64,000 bases of DNA from Pedobacter hiemivivus (GTDB lineage: Bacteria > Bacteroidota > Bacteroidia > Sphingobacteriales > Sphingobacteriaceae), in the NCBI RefSeq assembly GCF_004331685.1, contig NZ_SJSM01000002.1, forward strand, positions 558,001-622,000, in the 5' to 3' direction. The translations under genes were made by a program, and so were the position numbers. Positions 1 to 8,335 of this stretch are shown piece by piece. The notes under the pieces were generated by a model, which was given only the letters and a program-made list of their open reading frames with translations, was not told where the DNA came from and ran no database searches. Position 1 is the first letter of the stretch. The number at the start of each line of letters is the position of its first letter.

Positions 1-2886
1 ACTAAAGAAGCTTTTACCGGCTCGGCTGGTGTTTTAAAATCAGAAGATTTGCAAAAAACGCAGGGCACGAACCCGCTTGGTGCTTTAGCAGGACGTGTGG
101 CCGGTGTGCAGCTGAGCAGTGCTTCTGCGCAGCCGGGTAGTTCACCCTCCATTACCATCAGGGGTTTGGGCTCCATTTCGTCGGATACTGAACCATTGAT
201 CGTTTTAGACGGTATGCCCTTTGAAGGTGATCTGAACCTGATTAACTCTGCAGATATTGAGTCTATGACGGTCTTAAAGGATGCTGCATCTAATGCTTTG
301 TACGGTGCCCGTGGTGCAAATGGCGTAATCATGATCACCACCAAAAGAGGGAAAAGTGGTGAAGCACAGATTAATGTTGATGCCAAATTGGGTGCCAATT
401 CTAATGGATTGGAAAACTATAAGGTCATGAATGCTCAGCAGTTCTATGAGACTTATTATAAGATGCTGGCTAATTTTTACGTAACTGACAGGGGAGGGGC
501 TATGACGCCAGGCGCCGCCCATACGCTGGCCAATCAACACCTGACCAGCACAACGAGTGGTGTTGGTCCTGGATATATGATTTATACTGTTCCTGCAGGA
601 CAGGAATTTATCCAGAGTGGTGGTAAAATGAATCCAAAAGCAACTATGGGTACGCTTTATACCTACAACAATAATCAATATTGGCTGCAAGCTGACGATT
701 GGGAAAAAGAAGGCTTGCAAACGGGCTTACGACAGGAGTATAACACCTCAATCTCCGGAGCATCCGATAAAATAAATTACTATACCTCATTGGGCTATCT
801 GGATCAGGAAGGTATTCAGGTTGGATCTGCTCAGGATCGGCTAACTGCGCGTCTTAAACTGGATTATCAGGCGAAAAAATGGCTAAAGGTTGGCGGAAAT
901 GCAAATTATAGCAAATACAATTATATGCAAACAGAGGAGGGGACCATCGGAACGGGAACTATCTGGAGTACCATAAAGTCGCAGGCACCTATCTATCCGG
1001 TTTATTACCGTGATGCCAGCAAGAATATCATGATCGATAAATGGGGTGAACAAATGTATGATTTTGCCAATAATTATGATTTAAGCCGCGCAGGTGGCCT
1101 TGGTGGCAATGCGATTTTTTCTAACAAATACAGAAGTGCTACTACAACTGGTAATTCATTCATCATGAGTGGTTATGCTGATTTTGACCTGACTAAAGAT
1201 CTGAAATTGACGGTTAACGGGAATGCCTACGATTATGATCGTAGGTTTACTTATGTCAATAGCCCCTTTGTTGATAATTATACAAACTCATCTGATAACG
1301 GCTACTTATCAAAAAGTGCTTCGAGGACCTTTACCTACAACAGCCAGCAATTGCTGAATTATACAAAAGGATTTGGCAAACATAATGTGAGTGCCTTGTT
1401 AGGACATGAATATTACAATTATAGATTTGAATACCTGGATGCTTCAGGGAAGAATTTCGGTATTGATAACACGACTGAGCTTGCTACGGTATTGACTTTG
1501 AATGGCAATCCTAATTCCTATGCCAATGACTATAACAATGAAGGTTATTTTTTTAGGGGAATGTATGATTATGATACCAAATACTTCGCTTCGTTCTCTT
1601 ATCGCCGCGATGCTTCTTCGCGTTTTGCAACAGAAAACCGTTGGGGTAATTTCTGGTCAGTTGGTGCTGCATGGTTGATTTCAAAAGAAAACTTCTTTAA
1701 AGCACCCTGGATTAATTCATTAAAAATCAAAGCATCTGTAGGTTCTCAGGGGAACGACAATATTGGTAATTACCTGTTTGCAGATTCCTATACTGTTGTT
1801 AACAACAACAATGAAGTGGCGTATCAATGGCGCCAAAAGGGATCTAATGACATTACCTGGGAAACCAATACCAACTGGAACTTAGGTACTGAATTCAATT
1901 TGTTTAATGGACGACTGAGTGGTAGCGCAGAGTATTTTTACCGCAAAACCAGTGATATGTTGTTTTCATTGAATACGCCACCGTCTGTTGGTTACACCAG
2001 CTATTATGTAAACCTGGGCGATATGCAGAATAAAGGCTTTGAACTGGTTTTAAATGCAAACCTGATCAATAAGAAAGCTTTTACATGGGATGTTAATTTT
2101 AACATTTCCCACGTAAAAAATAAAGTGCTGAGTTTGCCGGATGATATCAAGAAAACAAAAGTTGAAGGGAATGTCGGTTACGTGAACCTGGATAAGTCTT
2201 TTGTGTCTAAATATAAATATTTCGTAGCAGAGGGGCTGCCGCTTTATACCTGGTACTTGCCTAAATTTGCGGGGCTAGATCAGGAAACAGGTGAATCACT
2301 TTATTATAAGGATGAGTTGAAAAATGGAGAGGTAACGGGACAAACCACTACGAAAGATCCAAGTCAGGCAACGGATTACCTGATCGGTGATGCACTTCCT
2401 GATTTTTACGGAGGTTTTGGAACAACGGTTAACTACCATGGAATAGACCTTTCTGTGAACCTGAACTATCAAATCGGAGGTAAAGCATACGATTATAACT
2501 ATCAGACTTTAATGCATACTGGTGGAACCACAGCTACAAACTGGCATGTTGACATGTTGAACGCATGGAGTCCCGAGAATAAAAACTCAGCTGTACCACG
2601 TCTTTTATTTTCTGAAATTAATTCGCAAAATGCACGTTCAGATCGTTTTATTACCAGTGCAAGCTATTTAAATATTCAGAATATCAATCTGGGTTATACA
2701 CTGCCTGCTAAGTTGGTTGGAAAATTTAATGTTCAGAGACTGCGGGTATATATGGCTGTCGAAAATCCATTCTATATATCGGCCCGTCAGGGATTTGATC
2801 CCCGCTATTCATTACAAGGATATACCAATTCCGAACTTTATTCTCCAATGCGTACATTTTCAGGAGGTCTTTCATTGACATTCTAA
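1..2886 (+). CDS. SusC/RagA-family TonB-dependent outer membrane receptor (5' partial)
   Basis: The reading frame is open from base 1, so the N-terminus (signal peptide, carboxypeptidase-like domain, TonB box) lies outside the window. The visible part begins inside the plug domain, with the SusC-type segments SITIRGLGS, PLIVLDGMPF and ALYGARGANGVIMITTKRG. About 800 residues of beta-barrel follow, ending in an aromatic residue (LSLTF) as expected for an outer membrane barrel. The frame ends with TAA, 20 nt before the susD-like gene. SusC proteins import oligosaccharides or peptides through the outer membrane with their SusD lid, powered by TonB-ExbBD. No glycan-degrading enzyme or anti-sigma factor is visible in the window, so the substrate cannot be named. 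Confidence 0.96.
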   Translation, partial: TKEAFTGSAGVLKSEDLQKTQGTNPLGALAGRVAGVQLSSASAQPGSSPSITIRGLGSISSDTEPLIVLDGMPFEGDLNLINSADIESMTVLKDAASNALYGARGANGVIMITTKRGKSGEAQINVDAKLGANSNGLENYKVMNAQQFYETYYKMLANFYVTDRGGAMTPGAAHTLANQHLTSTTSGVGPGYMIYTVPAGQEFIQSGGKMNPKATMGTLYTYNNNQYWLQADDWEKEGLQTGLRQEYNTSISGASDKINYYTSLGYLDQEGIQVGSAQDRLTARLKLDYQAKKWLKVGGNANYSKYNYMQTEEGTIGTGTIWSTIKSQAPIYPVYYRDASKNIMIDKWGEQMYDFANNYDLSRAGGLGGNAIFSNKYRSATTTGNSFIMSGYADFDLTKDLKLTVNGNAYDYDRRFTYVNSPFVDNYTNSSDNGYLSKSASRTFTYNSQQLLNYTKGFGKHNVSALLGHEYYNYRFEYLDASGKNFGIDNTTELATVLTLNGNPNSYANDYNNEGYFFRGMYDYDTKYFASFSYRRDASSRFATENRWGNFWSVGAAWLISKENFFKAPWINSLKIKASVGSQGNDNIGNYLFADSYTVVNNNNEVAYQWRQKGSNDITWETNTNWNLGTEFNLFNGRLSGSAEYFYRKTSDMLFSLNTPPSVGYTSYYVNLGDMQNKGFELVLNANLINKKAFTWDVNFNISHVKNKVLSLPDDIKKTKVEGNVGYVNLDKSFVSKYKYFVAEGLPLYTWYLPKFAGLDQETGESLYYKDELKNGEVTGQTTTKDPSQATDYLIGDALPDFYGGFGTTVNYHGIDLSVNLNYQIGGKAYDYNYQTLMHTGGTTATNWHVDMLNAWSPENKNSAVPRLLFSEINSQNARSDRFITSASYLNIQNINLGYTLPAKLVGKFNVQRLRVYMAVENPFYISARQGFDPRYSLQGYTNSELYSPMRTFSGGLSLTF

Positions 2887-2906
2887 ATATAATTAAGGAA
2901 AACATC

Positions 2907-4787
2907 ATGAAAAAAAATCATATACTTTTCATTGCTACCGCTCTGCTGGGGCTGAGTGGCTGTATAAAAGAAACATTACCTACAGAGTTTGTCCTGGATA
3001 AGCAAATCCAGAATTCTCCTACAGCTTTAAAAGGATTGGTCAATTCTATTTATACCTCGATGGCGGGGTATGAGAATACCGATGGTGGAATCGAAATGAT
3101 TTCATACAGCAGTATGCGCGGAATGCTGGAGCATGGAACTACGCAACTGGTATGTTCTGGAGCAAACGGCTTTAACACCATGGGTGCCTATGCAAATGGC
3201 TCCGTTAGCGCTACGGGATCTAACCGTGGGCTATACCCATCTTATGTGTATTATGCGTACATCAAAAGCGTAAACGATGTCATCAAACTGATCGATGCCA
3301 ATAACCTGGACGAGGAGAAAAAAGCTTATCTGGGGATTAGTTATGCTTATCGTGCATTGTATTATATGGAATTGGTGCAGATAATGGAATACAAAAAACC
3401 TACGGATACCAAATACCAATTTGTACCGTCTGAAAATAATCTAGTAAACTTAGGCGTACCCATTGTTACTGAAAAAACAACATCTGAACAGGCCTCAAAC
3501 AATCCCAGAGCTACTGTTGATGAGGTGTATAACCTGATTTTAAACGATCTGAAAGCGGCAGAACTGTATCTGAATGGTTATGTGCGTACAGATAAGGTAC
3601 AACCCAATCTTTCTGTAGTATATGGGCTGTATGCACGCGCATATTCGAACCTTGCTTCTCGTGTAAATACTTCGGCTACCTATAAAGATGAGGCTACTTA
3701 CTGGCAAAAAGTTGCTGAGTATGCAGACAAAGCAATTTCCAGCTCCGGAGCGGCACCGTTGTCAGAGTCAGAATGGACAGATCCTTCAAACGGTTTTAAT
3801 AACCGCAATTCTCAGAATTCATGGATGTTGGCCACTTCTATTTCAGCAGGTAATATCAAAGCAGCATCTACGGGATCTTTTGTTTTTTCTATGATCTTCG
3901 GAACAGAAGCAGATTTTTCAGTTTATGGCTGGCGAGTAGGTCGTTCATTAGATCGTAAATGGTATGAACGCCTTTCCGACAAGGATTTTCGTAAGAAGTC
4001 CTGGTTAGCTCCAAATTTCTTTTATGAGTCAACCAACCAACAGGCAGGAGCGCCTTATCTGGTTGAAAGAGATTCCAAAGGTGCCCTAATTAACAATAAA
4101 TGGTTAAATGGTAATAATGATCAGAGCACGCAAGAGGAAGACTGGAAAAATGATTACTCAGGTTTTAATGCCGATAAGGAACAATATAAGCTGAACAGCA
4201 ATCCTTCCTGGATCCGTTCGCGTATCAATAAAGGAAACGGCTTTCAATCCTGGCCATGGCTTTACGTAAACATTAAGTTTCGCCCTGCAGGAGGGGAGTA
4301 CAGACTTTTCGAAGTTGGCGGTGCCACGGATTATCCTGCCATGCGCGTAGAGGAGATGCATTTCCTGAAAGCAGAAGCCGCACTGCACACCTCGGGGGTA
4401 GCTGCAGCAGCTACTGCATTGGAAAGTATTGTAAAAACACGTAACAGCACCTATACCTGCACCGCATCTACTAAAGCTGCTTTTCTTGATGAATATGTGT
4501 TTCAGAAAGGTGTTGAGTTTTGGGGAGAAGGCGTTAACTATTTTGATGCTAAGCGTTTGGAAGTAGGTATTCATCGTGCATACCTGGGAAATAACAACGA
4601 GCGTTACCAGTATTGTATCAATATGGATGGGGTATTTGCAGGCTGGACTCCAGGTTGGAATCAGGCGGAATTGAATGCAAACCGTGCCATCTTCCATTAT
4701 AACAATCCATACACCGCACCAGCAACTTATTACACTTACAAATCTAATGACGAATTCAGGCCATTTTATGGCACTAAAATTCAATAG
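2907..4787 (+). CDS. SusD/RagB-family nutrient-binding outer membrane lipoprotein
   Basis: This 626-residue protein has a lipoprotein signal (MKKNHILFIATALLGLSGC, Cys19 as the lipidated residue). It follows the SusC gene by 20 nt. The fold cues are those of SusD: a helical TPR-like N-terminal half (for example YAYRALYYMELVQ) and the C-terminal MRVEEMHFLKAEAAL segment typical of RagB/SusD. It should sit on the cell surface as the lid of the SusC barrel and capture the substrate. It is somewhat longer than common SusD proteins (about 500-600 aa). A hairpin after the stop codon suggests the SusCD transcript ends here, so any enzymes of the locus would be upstream of the window. Confidence 0.95.
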   Translation: MKKNHILFIATALLGLSGCIKETLPTEFVLDKQIQNSPTALKGLVNSIYTSMAGYENTDGGIEMISYSSMRGMLEHGTTQLVCSGANGFNTMGAYANGSVSATGSNRGLYPSYVYYAYIKSVNDVIKLIDANNLDEEKKAYLGISYAYRALYYMELVQIMEYKKPTDTKYQFVPSENNLVNLGVPIVTEKTTSEQASNNPRATVDEVYNLILNDLKAAELYLNGYVRTDKVQPNLSVVYGLYARAYSNLASRVNTSATYKDEATYWQKVAEYADKAISSSGAAPLSESEWTDPSNGFNNRNSQNSWMLATSISAGNIKAASTGSFVFSMIFGTEADFSVYGWRVGRSLDRKWYERLSDKDFRKKSWLAPNFFYESTNQQAGAPYLVERDSKGALINNKWLNGNNDQSTQEEDWKNDYSGFNADKEQYKLNSNPSWIRSRINKGNGFQSWPWLYVNIKFRPAGGEYRLFEVGGATDYPAMRVEEMHFLKAEAALHTSGVAAAATALESIVKTRNSTYTCTASTKAAFLDEYVFQKGVEFWGEGVNYFDAKRLEVGIHRAYLGNNNERYQYCINMDGVFAGWTPGWNQAELNANRAIFHYNNPYTAPATYYTYKSNDEFRPFYGTKIQ

Positions 4788-4809
4788 TTTTTACATTACT
4801 GTAAATGGA

Positions 4810-4840
4810 GGGGGCGTCTAAAAAAAGATGCCCTCTTCTA
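4810..4840 (+). terminator. Probable terminator after susCD
   Basis: A 10-bp stem (4810-4819 with 4826-4835, two G-T wobbles) closes an A-rich loop and is followed by TTCTATTATA. It lies 23 nt after the susD stop codon. The T-tract is weak, so efficiency is uncertain. Confidence 0.6.
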
Positions 4841-4982
4841 TTATACAGCTAACCAGAAGTCCTTCTATATCTGCATACTTTGAGCATAAAAAATGCAAAG
4901 CTGCCCTGTTTGGTTAATTAATATTTTTATTAACTTGGTCTTACAGTTATATTTACGGGCTCATAACCCAACCCACTGTAAC

Positions 4983-5101
4983 GCTCCCGGTCCTATAGAG
5001 GGAGCTGACCCCCGGCTTTCAGCTGGGCAGGACTAACGCTAGTCAACATAAATTTTAACGAAAAATATGTGTATGCCATTGGTATGGCTTTTCAGCATAT
5101 T
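4983..5101 (+). ncRNA. Structured GC-rich element, possible leader or small RNA
   Basis: In an otherwise AT-rich intergenic stretch, about 60 nt are GC-rich and highly self-complementary. Hairpin H1 pairs GCTCCC (4983-4988) with GGGAGC (5000-5005). H2 pairs CCCGGCT (5011-5017) with AGCTGGG (5021-5027) around a TTC loop. H3 pairs GACTA (5031-5035) with TAGTC (5040-5044). The H1 loop contains GTCCT (4990-4994), which is complementary to AGGAC (5029-5033), allowing a pseudoknot or a switch with H3. Downstream, AATATG (5064-5069) pairs with CATATT (5096-5101) around an inner GCCAT/ATGGC hairpin (5075-5088). I do not recognise a named RNA family. It could also be a DNA site such as a remnant mobile-element end. 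Confidence 0.4.
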
Positions 5102-5115
5102 ACAAAATCATACCT

Positions 5116-5196
5116 ATGAAAACAGAATTTCATACATTAACATCATGGCATAATGGCTGGCCCAATGAATACCGTATTAGACAAAGATCAGAGTAG
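5116..5196 (+). CDS. Very small ORF of 26 codons downstream of the structured element
   Basis: An ATG begins 14 nt after the last pairing of the structured element and the frame runs 26 codons to TAG (it starts MKTEFHTL). It overlaps a second small ORF in another frame. No family is recognised and no Shine-Dalgarno sequence is evident. It could be a leader peptide controlled by the upstream fold, a remnant of a lost gene, or chance. Confidence 0.2.
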   Translation: MKTEFHTLTSWHNGWPNEYRIRQRSE

Positions 5197-5251
5197 CCTT
5201 GAATATTTCCAGTACGATGATATGATGCCTGGCAATCGTAGTTATGCATGA
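5153..5251 (+). CDS. Small ORF of 32 codons, possible gene remnant
   Basis: The frame starts at ATG (MAGPMNTVLD) and ends in a stretch YDDMMPGNRSYA before TGA. The C-terminal end has a protein-like composition, unlike the AT-driven nonsense around it, which suggests the tail of a decayed gene. No family is assigned. It overlaps the 26-codon ORF in a different frame, so at most one of the two is likely to be translated. Confidence 0.2.
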   Translation: MAGPMNTVLDKDQSSLEYFQYDDMMPGNRSYA

Positions 5252-5747
5252 AATGATGAATTTACCAAATGGCCGGTAAACTCATTTAAAAAAATAATTT
5301 ATTTGAAATGCTTGTGCTGATTGTGAAAAATATAAAAATAAATGTAAATATTTTTGCTATTCTAAGTTAAATTCCTAAAATTTGAAATAATAACCATTGT
5401 AAACATCTGTATCATAGGGTGCAGATGAAACTAATGCTACTCAATTCATGGCCGCTTTTAACCAAACAACAACCAAATCTAAATTAACGTATGTTCAAAA
5501 ATCCATTTTGTTTTGATGGTTGTATCTGCAGGCTTAGAGTGTGGGCTGGGTAATAGCATCTATTTTTTTGTCGTTTTAGTCATTTCTATGATTTTTAAGG
5601 CTATTGACAATTTCAAATGTGAAAAATGCAGTAGTGCGATATTATGGGAATGACCATTATTCCCCGATAAATAGTTTTAAATTCATCATGTATAAAAAAA
5701 ATGTTGCCGACTCGAGAATTTGCAAAGGAGTAAATATTGTTTAAAAT
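5252..5747. other. Intergenic stretch with no recognised gene
   Basis: About 500 AT-rich bases lie between the small ORFs and the SLATT gene. I see no ORF with coding character, no tRNA and no convincing terminator. The stretch marks the left flank of the accessory island, and any integration scar would be here or in the structured element upstream. Confidence 0.5.
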
Positions 5748-6452
5748 ATGTTAAAAGAACTTTTTAATTACTGGAAGAAAGTTAAACGCGCTAGGCGCAT
5801 TTCACGTGCGAGAAAGTCTATACCACCATACTTGCTCAAAGAATTTGAAACTGAATTAAATTACAAACTATGGAGTACTAAAGGTGCTCGTTTTTCCGCT
5901 AGCCATCGTACAGGCACACTTCAGCGATTATCCAGTCAATGCGTTGGGTATCTTTCTGCATACTTGATTATAGTCGGTTTAGTAAATGTTTACGAGCTTA
6001 ATTTTTGGAAGATTACGCTTTCTAATGACGAGGTCAACTTTGCTTCCGTATCTCTTTCAGTATTGATTCTTCTATTTAGTCAACTTGAAACCGCGGAAAA
6101 CTTCGTTCTTAAGTCACATCGCTATCATGATTGTTCGCTAGACATAGCAGAACTTTACAATGCACTCAGGTACACGAAGACTTACGAAAGCGAAAATGCG
6201 GATAAGGGGAAGATACTACAAGAAATAAGTGAAAAGTATGATAAGATACTCAAGCGCTATGAAAACCATAAGCCAATTGATTATGAAAGATTCCAACTTA
6301 TTAAACCTGGATACTTCAAGTTAAATCTTCGTAAGCGCCTCTGGATAGATCTAAAATACTATTGTATTGTTTATTTCAAATACCATTTGCTTATGTATGG
6401 GCCGCTCATAATTTTTATGTCTGTTAATCTAAAGAGGCTTATACTTGGTTAA
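5748..6452 (+). CDS. SLATT domain two-helix membrane protein (putative defence effector)
   Basis: This 234-residue protein has the layout of the SLATT family (SMODS and SLOG-associating 2TM effector). A basic N-terminal helix with RFSASHR near residue 48 is followed by two adjacent transmembrane helices (about 64-83 and 93-112). A cytoplasmic helical part then carries the family-like signatures KSHRYHDCSLDIAELYNAL and YENHKPIDYERF. A third hydrophobic segment lies at about 205-225. SLATT proteins are proposed pore-forming effectors of nucleotide-signalled or SLOG-coupled systems. Here no cyclase or SLOG gene is adjacent. Instead a nuclease and a helicase follow on the same strand after 106 nt. 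The resemblance is closest to the SLATT_5 type by eye. A pore-forming suicide role is inference. Confidence 0.82.
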   Translation: MLKELFNYWKKVKRARRISRARKSIPPYLLKEFETELNYKLWSTKGARFSASHRTGTLQRLSSQCVGYLSAYLIIVGLVNVYELNFWKITLSNDEVNFASVSLSVLILLFSQLETAENFVLKSHRYHDCSLDIAELYNALRYTKTYESENADKGKILQEISEKYDKILKRYENHKPIDYERFQLIKPGYFKLNLRKRLWIDLKYYCIVYFKYHLLMYGPLIIFMSVNLKRLILG

Positions 6453-6558
6453 TAGTAAGACATGTTTTGATATCTATTCCTTTCTTGGTAAAAATTTCAA
6501 CAGTGCAAAGTAGAACATATTGAAAGTGATTTAACTAACATTCCAGAGGATTCATAAA

Positions 6559-8334
6559 GTGACTGAACGAGAACTATCAAATTTGCAAAAGGAATACCAG
6601 AGTTTTTTTCTTGAAAAGCTAAAATCGTATGAGGTGATTTCACCGTCCGAATTAACAAAGAAACAGAAAAGTAAGTTTTTTGCTAGTATCAAACGAGATT
6701 GGTCAAAAATTAAACTTGCCAACAAGGAAAATGCTATTTTAGTACGACAAGGATATAGTGTACACCAGAATGATTCAAAACAAATAATTATTGATATTGT
6801 AACAGAATTGCCACCGGAATCCATTCCGCTGAATCCAAATTCGTTTTCGCTAGAGCCTAAAAGGCAGAAAATATTATCATTACCAAATGAGGATCAGACG
6901 AACAATTTAAAAATTATGTATAGCCCCAATAGCTACTTTGAGCAACTTTCGAAATATTGCTATCCGGTGGTAAAAATGCCTAAAGACAATGCAAGCTTAA
7001 AATTGCCAAGATTGGGGCGCACAAGTAATAGAGGTTATAAAGAAAAAGAATTTTCGGATCGGCTCAAACTTCACGTCTCAGATTTACAGATTGCTGAAAA
7101 CGTCCATATGGTAATACCTAATTTCAGTAGACCATATGAGCCGGATATAGTGCTATTTGACAAAAAGCTAAATCTTTATATAGACATTGAGATTGATGAG
7201 CCCTACGATGGCTATTACAGATACCCAACACACTGCATCATGTTAGATAAGCCGATCAAGCAAGATGATATAAGAGATCTATTTTTTACGGAAAGTGGAT
7301 GGGTTGTAATTAGGTTTACTGAAAGGCAGGTGCATTTGCAAGCTTTAGAGTGTATTGACCATATAAAAAACGTTATCAATTCTCTACGTCTTGTAGCTTT
7401 CAATAATAGTGTAAAATGTGAAACTGAATTCCAATGGGATCAGAATCAATGTATCCAATGGCAAAAAATAAATTATAGAGAGAAATATCTGGGTATTGTT
7501 AACTTCCATAAAAATTATAATGGTAGGGAAATAGAGATAGATACAAGTGAAAATGAAGACATCGAAGAAATAATTAAAAGAACTAAAAAGTATGATTTTT
7601 TAGCTGCCGATGGTTCTAACTTATTTGATAAAAAAACACCAATTTTTTTTCACTCTAAAGACAGAACCGGCAATGCAGAATATATTTCTGTCACGGCGCT
7701 AATTGAACGTTTTTTTCCATTTGACTTAAAGAGATACATAGAAAAGAAAGCTTTTGACGAAAACCGAGCAGAAGAAGAAGTCTTGATTGAGTTTTTAATG
7801 ATTAGGGATGAAGCGGCAGAACGAGGTACCTATTTACATAACCAAATAGAAAATTACCTCAAGGAAAGAGAATTCATTCCGGACTTTACGGAATTTGATT
7901 TATTCCTCAGCTTTTTCAATAATGAAATCAAAGCAAGAAATCTTCAATTTTACGATGCTGAGAAAAGGATTGTCTCAAAAAGATACAATGTAGCTGGAAC
8001 TATCGATTGTCTATTTAAAAAAAGCGACAAGGAAGAATTTGTTATGCTGGATTGGAAGAGAAGTAAAAAACTGATAATAGATGGTAGACCCCGACTGTTT
8101 GGGTATGGCTACGCTCTTTCTGAATTGAACCATTTTGATAATTCGAGCTATAACAAATACTGTTTGCAGCAAAATATCTATAAATACATAGCTGAAAATG
8201 AATATGGGATTAAGATCTCATCAATGAAGTTAGTTGTACTGCATGACGAATATTCGACATACTATGTCGTAAACGTACCTAACATGCCTAAAGAGACTAA
8301 AATAATTTTAAACTCACTCAAACACAAGATTTAA
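6559..8334 (+). CDS. Two-domain PD-(D/E)XK nuclease (RecB/Cas4-like C-terminal domain)
   Basis: The protein has 591 residues and starts at GTG. Residues about 160-275 form one nuclease-like domain: EPDIVLF (Asp196), IDIEIDEPYDG (Glu211, Asp213) and SGWVVIRFTERQV, reminiscent of DUF559/DUF2726-type restriction folds. Residues about 375-570 form a second domain with a complete RecB/Cas4-type motif set: RGTYLHNQIENYL (His427), AGTIDCLF (Asp483), MLDWKRSKK (Asp498 and Lys500) and LQQNIYKYIAEN (Q-x-x-Y). The stop codon is 1 nt before the helicase ATG, so the two are almost certainly co-translated and may act as a split Dna2-like nuclease-helicase. The N-terminal 150 residues match nothing I know. 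Substrate (DNA or RNA) is not deducible. Confidence 0.85.
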   Translation: MTERELSNLQKEYQSFFLEKLKSYEVISPSELTKKQKSKFFASIKRDWSKIKLANKENAILVRQGYSVHQNDSKQIIIDIVTELPPESIPLNPNSFSLEPKRQKILSLPNEDQTNNLKIMYSPNSYFEQLSKYCYPVVKMPKDNASLKLPRLGRTSNRGYKEKEFSDRLKLHVSDLQIAENVHMVIPNFSRPYEPDIVLFDKKLNLYIDIEIDEPYDGYYRYPTHCIMLDKPIKQDDIRDLFFTESGWVVIRFTERQVHLQALECIDHIKNVINSLRLVAFNNSVKCETEFQWDQNQCIQWQKINYREKYLGIVNFHKNYNGREIEIDTSENEDIEEIIKRTKKYDFLAADGSNLFDKKTPIFFHSKDRTGNAEYISVTALIERFFPFDLKRYIEKKAFDENRAEEEVLIEFLMIRDEAAERGTYLHNQIENYLKEREFIPDFTEFDLFLSFFNNEIKARNLQFYDAEKRIVSKRYNVAGTIDCLFKKSDKEEFVMLDWKRSKKLIIDGRPRLFGYGYALSELNHFDNSSYNKYCLQQNIYKYIAENEYGIKISSMKLVVLHDEYSTYYVVNVPNMPKETKIILNSLKHKI

Positions 8335-8335
8335 T

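Noticed and set aside
4158..4784. 208-codon minus-strand ORF opposite susD
   Set aside because: It is an antisense shadow of a well-supported gene, with Cys/Ile-rich non-protein-like composition.
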